Below, piece after piece: positions 14,787 through 21,487 of a stretch of DNA of 28,719 nucleotides (position 1 is the stretch's first letter; every line of letters begins with the position of its first letter). The notes beneath the pieces are model-generated. The model saw nothing but the letters and a program-made list of their open reading frames with translations. It was not told where the DNA came from and made no database searches. The stretch spans positions 1 to 28,719 of the forward strand of contig CAJOKK010000009.1 of the NCBI GenBank assembly GCA_905235165.1, read 5' to 3'. The position numbers were made by a program, and so were the translations under genes. This DNA comes from an uncultured Atopobiaceae bacterium (GTDB lineage Bacteria; Actinomycetota; Coriobacteriia; Coriobacteriales; Atopobiaceae).

Positions 14787-16133
14787 ATGGGACGCTTTCT
14801 GGAGACCCTGCCCTTCGCATCGAAGCACGTTGAACTTCGTGGGGTGCACATTCCGCACGAGAAGCTCACGGCCGAGCAAGCGACCACCGTCATGCCTTTG
14901 CCCAGCCAAATCGTCTTGCCCATGAAGCAGCATGTGGGCGCCGCGTGCGAGCCAGTCGTCAAGCGACGCGAACAGGTTGAGGTGGGCCAGCTTGTGGGCC
15001 ATAGCGACGCGCATCTGACGGCAGACATCTTCTCGCCCGTTTCGGGAACGGTGCGCGACATCCGGCCGCTGCGCTATTCTGACGGTCGTTCCGACACCGC
15101 CGTTGTGATTGAGCCCGATGGGGAGCAGCGCGTTTGCGAGAGCGTTCAGCCGCCTACGGTCGAGACCTTTCAAGATCTTGTTGAGGCGCTCAAGCACAGC
15201 GGCATCGTGGGCCTTGGCGGCGCGGGCTTTCCCGCATGGGCCAAGATGGACACCGACCTCTCGAGCATTGACACCTGGCTGGTGAACGGGGCCGAGTGCG
15301 AGCCCTACCTCTCGACGGACTACCGTGAGATGATCGAGCACCCCGATACGATTCTCGAGGGAATCAGGGCCTGCCTCGATCTTTCGGGTGTGCCACGTTC
15401 GCTCATCTGCATCGAGGACAACAAGCCCAAGGCTATCGAGCTTCTGCGCGAGCTTACGGCAGACGATGAGCGCATTGATGTCTTCGAGCTTCCGGCACGC
15501 TATCCCCAGGGGGCGAGCCGAGTCATCCTGCGAAACGTCACGGGCCGTTCCGTTCCTCGCGGTGGCCATCTCACCGACGTGGGCGCCCTGCTCTACAACG
15601 TCACCACCATGTCGGAGATCGGGCGCTACCTGCGCACGGGCATGCCGCTCACCAAGCGTCGCCTCACCGTGATGGGCGACGCCATCACGCGTCCGCAGAA
15701 TCTCGAGGTCTTCATCGGCACGCCCATCTCAGAGATCCTCGAGTATTGCGGCTGCGTACCGGGGCCGCGCAAGGTCGTAATCGGCGGCCCCATGATGGGG
15801 ACCACGCAGGCAACGCTCGATGCGCCCATCGAGCGAGCCCACAGCGGTCTTCTCGCCTTTGGCGTTAACGGGCCAGTGGTGCCTCGCCGGAGCGCCTGCA
15901 TCAAGTGCAGCCGCTGCATCGATAACTGTCCCATGCGCCTGTCTCCCATCGATATCCACAAGGCCTATCTGTCGCGCGACCTGAAGCGCCTGGACGAGCT
16001 GATGGCTGACCTGTGCGTGGAGTGCGGCACCTGCTCCTACGTGTGTCCCTCGGAGCAGCCGCTCGTGCAGTCAACCATGCTCGCGCGTACCATGCTGCGC
16101 GCGGAACAGCGCCGAGCCAAAGGAAGGGGATGA
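14787..16133 (+). CDS. rnfC: Rnf complex subunit C (NADH-binding, 2 x 4Fe-4S)
   Basis: A 448-residue soluble subunit of the ion-translocating ferredoxin:NAD+ oxidoreductase. It has the N-terminal biotinyl-like hammerhead domain (LPSQIVLPMKQHVGAACEPV), the nucleotide-binding GLGGAGFPAW, an SLBB region, and two ferredoxin motifs, CIKCSRCIDNCP from Cys371 and CVECGTCSYVCP from Cys410. ATG 14787 gives the family's usual N-terminus; a GTG at 14766 adds seven residues and is less likely. It is the first gene of rnfCDGEAB, 3 bp before rnfD. Confidence 0.95.
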   Translation: MGRFLETLPFASKHVELRGVHIPHEKLTAEQATTVMPLPSQIVLPMKQHVGAACEPVVKRREQVEVGQLVGHSDAHLTADIFSPVSGTVRDIRPLRYSDGRSDTAVVIEPDGEQRVCESVQPPTVETFQDLVEALKHSGIVGLGGAGFPAWAKMDTDLSSIDTWLVNGAECEPYLSTDYREMIEHPDTILEGIRACLDLSGVPRSLICIEDNKPKAIELLRELTADDERIDVFELPARYPQGASRVILRNVTGRSVPRGGHLTDVGALLYNVTTMSEIGRYLRTGMPLTKRRLTVMGDAITRPQNLEVFIGTPISEILEYCGCVPGPRKVVIGGPMMGTTQATLDAPIERAHSGLLAFGVNGPVVPRRSACIKCSRCIDNCPMRLSPIDIHKAYLSRDLKRLDELMADLCVECGTCSYVCPSEQPLVQSTMLARTMLRAEQRRAKGRG

Positions 16134-16136
16134 CGC

Positions 16137-17147
16137 ATGTCTGATATGCATCCAGGCAGCTACGCCACTCCGGTTGAGGACCCATTGGTGCTTCGACCGG
16201 CACCGCAGATCTCGTGTCCGGATACTACTCGTACTATCATGCGTGACGTGCTCATTGCCCTCGCTCCGGCAGCGATTGCGGCGACTGCCTTCTTTGGCTA
16301 TCGCGCGCTGCTGCTTATCGTGACTTCCATTGCCCTGTCGGTGGCCTGCGAGTACCTTTGGTGCAGGCTGCGCGGTCTTCCCAATACCACGGGCGACCTC
16401 TCGGCTGCGGTGACGGGTCTACTGCTTGCCTTCAACGTTCCCTCGACCTTGCCGATTGGCATGCTTGCCATCGGGGTCTTTGTTGCCATCATCATGACCA
16501 AGGAGCTCTTTGGCGGCCTTGGGAAAAACTTTGCCAACCCGGCCATCGTGGGGCGTATCTTCCTTGCGGTGTCCTTTCCGGCTGCCATGTCGTCATATGT
16601 GCAGCCCAACCGCATCCTCCCGCTGCCAACCGCCTACGACCTTCTGAGCTCGGCCACGCCGCTTTCTCCGACGGCGCCGCCTACAACCTTGGCTGAGCTC
16701 TTCTTTGGCCAACATGCGGGCGTGTTGGGCGAGACGAGCGCGCTTGCGCTTCTGCTTGGAGGGATCTACCTGCTTGCGCGTGGGGTCATCGGTTGGCAGA
16801 TACCCGCTTCCTACCTCGGCACCGTTGCGCTCCTCAGCCTAGTTGTGGGAAAGAGCCCGATTGAGCAGATCCTCTCGGGCGGCCTCATGCTCGGAGCGTT
16901 CTTCATGGCTACGGACTACGTCACTTCTCCCGCGACCAAGCGCGGCAAGCTCGTCTTTGGGGTGGGTTGCGGCCTCATCATGTGCCTCATCCGCTTCTTT
17001 GGCAACATGAACGAGGGCGTTGCCTTCTCCATCCTCTTCATGAACCTGCTGGTGCCTTACATAGACCGGCTGACTGCCAACGTGCCGGTTGGTGGCGAGC
17101 AGGCAAGGTCACGCCGTCGCGCGAAGGGAGGCGAGGCCCATGAGTGA
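16137..17147 (+). CDS. rnfD: Rnf complex subunit D (membrane, covalent FMN)
   Basis: A 336-residue membrane subunit with about nine hydrophobic segments. SSATPL, with Thr174, matches the S-(G/S)-A-T flavinylation site where FMN is linked through a phosphoester in RnfD/NqrB. GGLGKNFANPAIVGR and ATDYVTSPATKRG are also typical. The gene starts 3 bp after rnfC and its last 8 bp overlap rnfG, so translation is likely coupled. Confidence 0.95.
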   Translation: MSDMHPGSYATPVEDPLVLRPAPQISCPDTTRTIMRDVLIALAPAAIAATAFFGYRALLLIVTSIALSVACEYLWCRLRGLPNTTGDLSAAVTGLLLAFNVPSTLPIGMLAIGVFVAIIMTKELFGGLGKNFANPAIVGRIFLAVSFPAAMSSYVQPNRILPLPTAYDLLSSATPLSPTAPPTTLAELFFGQHAGVLGETSALALLLGGIYLLARGVIGWQIPASYLGTVALLSLVVGKSPIEQILSGGLMLGAFFMATDYVTSPATKRGKLVFGVGCGLIMCLIRFFGNMNEGVAFSILFMNLLVPYIDRLTANVPVGGEQARSRRRAKGGEAHE

Positions 17148-17709
17148 GAAGCACGTCGCATCGCAGGCATCGGGGGCACGGCTTCCGCGAACGCTCTATC
17201 CCGTGCTTGTGCTCGTGGCGATCTGCCTGTTGTCGGGTGCCCTTCTCGGTCGTGCCCAAGAGGTGACGGCACCCATTGCCGAGAGTAACGAGCAAGCTCG
17301 CGCGATGCAGACCTACTCCGAGCTGGTGCCTGAGGCCTCGTCCTTCGAGCCGCTTGACTGCGATGTCGAGGGTTGCACCGCCGCGCTTGAGGCGCGTGAT
17401 GACAGCGGTGCCTTGCTGGCCTATGTCATCGTTGCCCAGTCGAAGGGCTACGGGGGAGACGTGCCCATCGCGGTCGCCTTCGATCCGGCGGGCGTCGTGC
17501 TCTCCATCACGGCCATGCCCAACAGCGAGACGCCGGGCTTGGGAACCAATATTGCCAAGGAGTCCTACATCGGTCAGTACGTCGGCATGACGGCGCGCCA
17601 GACGTCCGCCGACGAGATCGACCTCATCAGTGGCGCGACCATCTCATCAAAGGCGGCGCTCGCTGCCTTCAACTGTGCCTCAGACGCCTTCCAGGAGGTG
17701 AGCCAATGA
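17140..17709 (+). CDS. rnfG: Rnf complex subunit G (covalent FMN-binding)
   Basis: A 189-residue protein with one N-terminal membrane helix (about residues 18-37) and an FMN_bind domain outside the membrane. The flavinylation motif SGAT with Thr167 is intact, as is the preceding block PNSETPGLGTNIAKESYIGQ. ATG 17140 is the start, inside the end of rnfD. The frame is open further upstream (17089) without a reason to use it. An ApbE flavin transferase is needed for this site but is not in the window. Confidence 0.95.
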   Translation: MSEKHVASQASGARLPRTLYPVLVLVAICLLSGALLGRAQEVTAPIAESNEQARAMQTYSELVPEASSFEPLDCDVEGCTAALEARDDSGALLAYVIVAQSKGYGGDVPIAVAFDPAGVVLSITAMPNSETPGLGTNIAKESYIGQYVGMTARQTSADEIDLISGATISSKAALAAFNCASDAFQEVSQ

Positions 17710-18500
17710 CAAGCTCCTCTTCGTCGATTGAGCCGAGCGTGGCCTCGACCTTGAGCCGTGGCCTGCTTGCCGAGAACCCGGCGCTTCGTCAGATGCTTGG
17801 CCTGTGCCCGACCCTTGCGGTCACCACCGCCGTGTCCAACGGCATCGGCATGGGCCTGGCAACGACCTTCGTGCTCGTCTGCTCGGGCACGGTGGTCTCG
17901 CTTCTGCGCAAGGTCATTCCGTCTTCGGTGCGCATTCCCGCCTTCATTACCATCATCGCCAGCTTCGTAACGTTGGTGATGATGCTTACCAAGGCCTACC
18001 TCCCCGCGCTTGACGAAGCCCTGGGTATCTACCTGCCCCTGATTGTCGTCAACTGCATCGTGCTGGGACGTGCCGAGATGTTTGCCTCCCAGCATGGCCC
18101 CCTGCTCTCGGCCGTCGACGGCCTGGGAATGGGCTTGGGCTTTACCATCTCGCTCACGCTCATGTCGGCCATTCGCGAGGTCTTGGGTAACGGCAGCTTC
18201 CTCGGCATGCGTGTGCTTCCCCTCGGCGTCGAGCCGATCGGCATCATGCTCATGCCGGCGGGAGGCTTCGCCGTGCTTGGCGTTCTTATCGCCGCCTCCC
18301 TCTGGATCGAGCAGTATCCGGATAGGCGCGACGGCCTCCTTAATGACGCGACCATGCCGGCCGAGAGCCTCTGTGCGGCATGTCCTGTCCAGTGCGGGGG
18401 AGTGGAGCTTGTCAACGGTTCCTGCGCCACCGAGGGCTATGTCTCCAAGCTCGAGGAAGCCGTGATCGCCGCGCAGGCCGAACTGAAGGAGCGTGATTGA
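17706..18500 (+). CDS. rnfE: Rnf complex subunit E with cysteine-containing C-terminal extension
   Basis: A 264-residue membrane subunit. Six helices are seen, including the RnfE/NqrD blocks NPALRQMLGLCPTLAVTT and PLIVVNCIVLGRAE, whose cysteines hold the shared intramembrane Fe-S cluster with RnfA. After about residue 215 there is a hydrophilic extension of about 50 residues with Cys223, Cys226, Cys230 and Cys240 (CAACPVQCGG). Many RnfE proteins are nearer 200-230 residues. ATG 17706 overlaps the rnfG stop by 4 bp. Confidence 0.94.
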   Translation: MTSSSSSIEPSVASTLSRGLLAENPALRQMLGLCPTLAVTTAVSNGIGMGLATTFVLVCSGTVVSLLRKVIPSSVRIPAFITIIASFVTLVMMLTKAYLPALDEALGIYLPLIVVNCIVLGRAEMFASQHGPLLSAVDGLGMGLGFTISLTLMSAIREVLGNGSFLGMRVLPLGVEPIGIMLMPAGGFAVLGVLIAASLWIEQYPDRRDGLLNDATMPAESLCAACPVQCGGVELVNGSCATEGYVSKLEEAVIAAQAELKERD

Positions 18501-18502
18501 CG

Positions 18503-19093
18503 ATGGCGCAGTACGCATCCATTCTCTTCTCCATGATCTTGGTCAACAACTTCGTGCTCGTGAAGTTCTTGGGCATCTGCCCCTTCTTGGGTGTCTCCAA
18601 GCGCTTTGACTCTGCCGTGGGCATGGGCTGTGCGGTCACGCTCGTAATGCTGCTTGCCGTCTCGATTACCTGGCCCTTGCAGCGTCTGCTTGAGGCATGG
18701 GGAATCGAGTACCTGCAGACCATCGTCTTCATCCTCGTTATCGCCACCTTGGTCCAGCTGCTAGAGATGGCCCTCAAGCGCTTCGTGCCCTCGCTGCATG
18801 CGTCGCTGGGCGTGTTTCTGCCGCTCATCACCACGAACTGCTCGGTCCTCGGCGTTGCGATCCTTGCCGTTGACGAGGGCTATACCTACCCCGAGGCCCT
18901 TGTGGCCGCGCTTGGTGCCGGCTTGGGCTTTCTTCTCGCCATGGTGCTCTTTAGCGGTGTGCGCAGCAGCCTTGAGGAGGCGGAGCCCCCGCAGGCCTTC
19001 AGGGGCATGCCCATCACGCTCATCGCGGCTGCCATCGTGGCCATGAGCTTCATGGGATTTTCTGGCGTCGTTGACCATCTGTTTGGCGCATAA
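18503..19093 (+). CDS. rnfA: Rnf complex subunit A (membrane)
   Basis: A 196-residue membrane subunit, homologous to RnfE, with six helices. Key blocks are VNNFVLVKFLGICPFLGVSK and LITTNCSVLGVAI, which carry the cluster cysteines. ATG 18503 is 2 bp after the rnfE stop, but AAGGAG at 18486-18491 is 11 bp away from it and only 5 bp from TTG 18497, which overlaps that stop; the true start could be the TTG, adding two residues. Confidence 0.94.
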   Translation: MAQYASILFSMILVNNFVLVKFLGICPFLGVSKRFDSAVGMGCAVTLVMLLAVSITWPLQRLLEAWGIEYLQTIVFILVIATLVQLLEMALKRFVPSLHASLGVFLPLITTNCSVLGVAILAVDEGYTYPEALVAALGAGLGFLLAMVLFSGVRSSLEEAEPPQAFRGMPITLIAAAIVAMSFMGFSGVVDHLFGA

Positions 19094-19105
19094 GGGAGAC
19101 AAGAC

Positions 19106-19930
19106 GTGAACTCGATGTTGCTGAGCATCACGCTCATGGGAATCCTGGGCCTTGTGGGCTCAGCGGTCTTGGTGGTTGCCTCGCGCAAGCTTGCGGTGAA
19201 GGAGGACGAACGCCTTTCTTCGGTACTGGCTATCTTGCCCGGTGCCAACTGTGGTTCCTGCGGCCATCCCGGTTGCGAAGGCTATGCCCGGGCAATGTTG
19301 GACGGCGCTGCGGTCAATTCCTGTGGCCCTGGTGGTGCCGACGTGGCTGCGCGCCTTGCCGAGCTGCTTGGCGTCGAGGCGGGAGAGGTCAAGGTCAAGC
19401 GTGCCATCGTGGCCTGCCGTGGCACGGCCGACCGCGTGGTCTTGCAGGAGCGCGCGGTCTATCACGGCATGCATAGCTGTCGTATCTACGCAACGATGGG
19501 GCACCTCTCCATGGGCTGTACCGACGGATGCATCGGCTATGGCGACTGCGTTGCCGCCTGCCCCTATGGCGCGATCACGCTCAACAGAAACCATGTGGCG
19601 GTGGTTGACCCTGCGGTTTGCGTGGGTTGTGGCCTGTGTACCACCATTTGCCCCCGTAAGCTCATCAGCCTGCAGGAGAAGAGCGATGTTGACGAGGTCT
19701 CGTTCGTTCTCTGCCGCAGCACGCTCACGGGAAAGCGCGCCATCGATGCCTGCGCCAATACCTGCCTAGGCTGCAGGAAGTGCGTCAAGGTGTGCCCCCA
19801 GCAGTGCATAGAGGTCGTGAACAACGTGGCACGCATCGACGTCAGTCGCTGCGTTGGCTGCAAGGAGTGCATGGGGGTATGCCCCGAGGGCGCCATCTAC
19901 CCCTTGGCGTGGGTGAGCCCGCAAGCCTAA
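19106..19930 (+). CDS. rnfB: Rnf complex subunit B (ferredoxin-binding, multi 4Fe-4S)
   Basis: A 274-residue electron-entry subunit. One N-terminal helix (about residues 5-27) is followed by the CGSCGHPGCEGYARAM cluster domain and then four ferredoxin-type motifs: CTDGCIGYGDCVAACP, CVGCGLCTTICP, CLGCRKCVKVCP and CVGCKECMGVCP. This predicts about five 4Fe-4S clusters. GTG 19106 has AAGGGAG 7 bp upstream; an in-frame ATG follows at 19115. It is the last rnf gene and its stop codon overlaps that of the convergent gene by 4 bp. Confidence 0.95.
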   Translation: MNSMLLSITLMGILGLVGSAVLVVASRKLAVKEDERLSSVLAILPGANCGSCGHPGCEGYARAMLDGAAVNSCGPGGADVAARLAELLGVEAGEVKVKRAIVACRGTADRVVLQERAVYHGMHSCRIYATMGHLSMGCTDGCIGYGDCVAACPYGAITLNRNHVAVVDPAVCVGCGLCTTICPRKLISLQEKSDVDEVSFVLCRSTLTGKRAIDACANTCLGCRKCVKVCPQQCIEVVNNVARIDVSRCVGCKECMGVCPEGAIYPLAWVSPQA

Positions 19931-20709
19931 ATGCCTAGGGCCTCGGCAAGCGAGAAGTTGCCGTTACTGGCAAAAACGACGTTGTTATCGCATTCGTGTG
20001 GCTCGTCTTCTCCGAGCGAGATGGTCTCAACCTGGGAGAAGAGGCTGCCGAGGGCATCCTGCACCTGACGGAGGGGTTTGCTCTCACGGCCCTCGATTGC
20101 CGCGATTACGTTGGCCGCATAGATGCCCTGGGGGTTGAGGATCGAGCGAATGAGCGCGAGCCCCTCGGGGTTCATGAGTGCCGAGCTGGGAACTTCCGCT
20201 GCGAAGAGGTCGTTTGCTATGAAGTCGAACTTCTCGCCTGTGCGGGCGGCCTGCTCCAGGTAGCTGATTGCGTCGGTGCAGGTGACGCGCAGCCTCGAGC
20301 GCTGTTCGTCAGTCAGCCCGTCGAGAAGGAACCACTGCTTGGCAAGGTTAATGACCTGGGGGTCTATCTCAACGACATTGACGGTGGTATTTGGGTGCGT
20401 GACCACGACGTGACGAGGATAACTGAGTGCGCCACCACCGAGCATGAGCATGCGTGGCATGGCTAGGGGCGAGCCGAAGGCACGGTCAAAGACCTCGTGA
20501 TAGCCAAAGGCAAGCTTGCCGGTGGGGTCATCCACATAGCAGGCTGATTGCCAGTAACCGTTGATGTCGAGAACGCGTAGGATGTGTTGGTCCTCAAGCT
20601 CGAGGTCATAGACCGTGGCATGACCGAACATCGTGTCGACGCTGGCAAGGTTTCCGTCGTCATCGGTATCGTCTTCGTTGAGTGAGAAGAACTTGTCGAG
20701 CAGCTTCAT
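19927..20709 (-). CDS. Spermidine synthase-like SAM-dependent methyltransferase-fold protein
   Basis: A 260-residue class I Rossmann protein. The nucleotide-binding MLMLGGGALSYPRH (Gly91-93) and acidic VVEIDP (Glu114, Asp116) resemble polyamine synthases. Where spermidine synthase has its DxxDP catalytic loop, this protein has FIANDLFAAEVP, so true aminopropyl transfer is uncertain; it may belong to the orphan spermidine-synthase-like group. ATG 20709 is used; the frame extends to a TTG at 20745 without a clear site. It runs against rnfB, and no polyamine genes are nearby. Confidence 0.75.
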   Translation of the reverse strand: MKLLDKFFSLNEDDTDDDGNLASVDTMFGHATVYDLELEDQHILRVLDINGYWQSACYVDDPTGKLAFGYHEVFDRAFGSPLAMPRMLMLGGGALSYPRHVVVTHPNTTVNVVEIDPQVINLAKQWFLLDGLTDEQRSRLRVTCTDAISYLEQAARTGEKFDFIANDLFAAEVPSSALMNPEGLALIRSILNPQGIYAANVIAAIEGRESKPLRQVQDALGSLFSQVETISLGEDEPHECDNNVVFASNGNFSLAEALGI

Positions 20710-20880
20710 GACTTCGCTTTCCGTGGATGTGTTTGCAGGGGCCAATCATACCGCGTGCGCGTGTCAGCGGGATGGCTGGCCTGCTTGGGGAAGGCTCGCC
20801 GTAGGCCTAGACTTCGCCCAAGTTCGTAGGGGTGGGGTGTGCTCCGGGATCGAACTGTCAAGGTCGCGTTGCCTCCCCCT
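20710..20880. other. Intergenic, no gene seen
   Basis: 171 bp upstream of the spermidine-synthase-like gene and before the first tandem array. It should contain that gene's promoter, but no clear -35/-10 pair is recognised. Open frames here have no ribosome sites. Confidence 0.5.
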
Positions 20881-21140
20881 GCCGCAAAGTTGTAATTACG
20901 AAGCCCCTTTTCTCCAACTTACCGGCACGGTTGCCGCATAGTTGGAGATACGAGGCCCCATTTCTCCAACTTACCGGCAGCGGTGCCGCAAAGTTGTAAC
21001 TTCAGGCCCCTGTTTCTCCAACTTACCGGCAGCGGTGCCGCAAAGTTGTAATTACGAGGGCCCTTTTCTCCAACTTACCGGCAGTCATGCCGCAAAGTTG
21101 GAGATACGAGGTTCCATTTCTCCAACTTACCGGCACTGCC
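20881..21140. repeat. Tandem array A: five 52-bp units with dyad symmetry
   Basis: Units start exactly at 20881, 20933, 20985, 21037 and 21089. Each begins GCCGCAAAGTTG (GCCGCATAGTTG in unit 2) and ends TTTCTCCAACTTACCGGCA plus 5-6 bases. The left AAGTTG and right CAACTT form an inverted repeat, closed by TGCCG and CGGCA. Units 2 and 5 have a perfect or near-perfect AGTTGGAGA/TCTCCAACT pairing, whereas units 1, 3 and 4 read AAGTTGTAA on the left. The 15-17 bases between the arms vary around a GGCCCC-like core. Confidence 0.95.
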
Positions 21141-21218
21141 TTCGCTGGCTTGAAGGTCGACGGCTGAAAGGAGGGTGCACCGCTACGGAATGTGCTGGCC
21201 GATCTGTCCTTTGTTTCG

Positions 21219-21354
21219 CGGACTTGGACGGCCCCGGCCGCTCGAGTCCGCGAAACGGCACCTGCTATTACGGACTTGGACGGCCCCGGCCGCTCGAGTC
21301 CGCGAAACGGCACCTTGTTTTACGGACTTGGACGGCCCCGGCCGCTCGAGTCCG
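21219..21354. repeat. Tandem array B: three 32-bp palindromic cores with 52-bp period
   Basis: Three identical 32-bp cores lie at 21219-21250, 21271-21302 and 21323-21354, each starting CGGACTTGGACGG and ending GCTCGAGTCCG around a central GGCCCCGGCC. The 20-bp linkers begin CGAAACGGCACCT and are nearly the same. The first core extends outward to TTTCG/CGAAA. The arms pair 12 of 15 bp. The period, 52 bp, equals that of array A although the sequences differ. The 78 bp between the arrays hold nothing recognisable. Confidence 0.95.
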
Positions 21355-21401
21355 TATTTCCCATTCTGCCTTCGCGTTCCCGCCCCCAGCAAGTTACTGA
21401 C

Positions 21402-21448
21402 AAAAACAGCGCCCCTCTGATCCGCCATGGGCCTGATCAGAGGGGCGC
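21402..21448 (-). terminator. Rho-independent terminator of the glutamine synthetase gene
   Basis: On the minus strand GCGCCCCTCTGATC pairs perfectly with GATCAGAGGGGCGC (21409-21422 with 21435-21448), 12-base loop, followed by TGTTTTTG. It lies 40 bp after the stop codon. A smaller hairpin (ACGCTA/TAGCGT, 21453-21468) lies between. Confidence 0.92.
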
Positions 21449-21487
21449 CTCACGCTATCGATTAGCGTCCGTATGTAAGCTTGTCAC

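Noticed and set aside
20881..21140. CRISPR array
   Set aside because: The intervals between the 36-bp conserved blocks are only about 16 bp, resemble each other, and the units have internal dyads; no cas gene is nearby.
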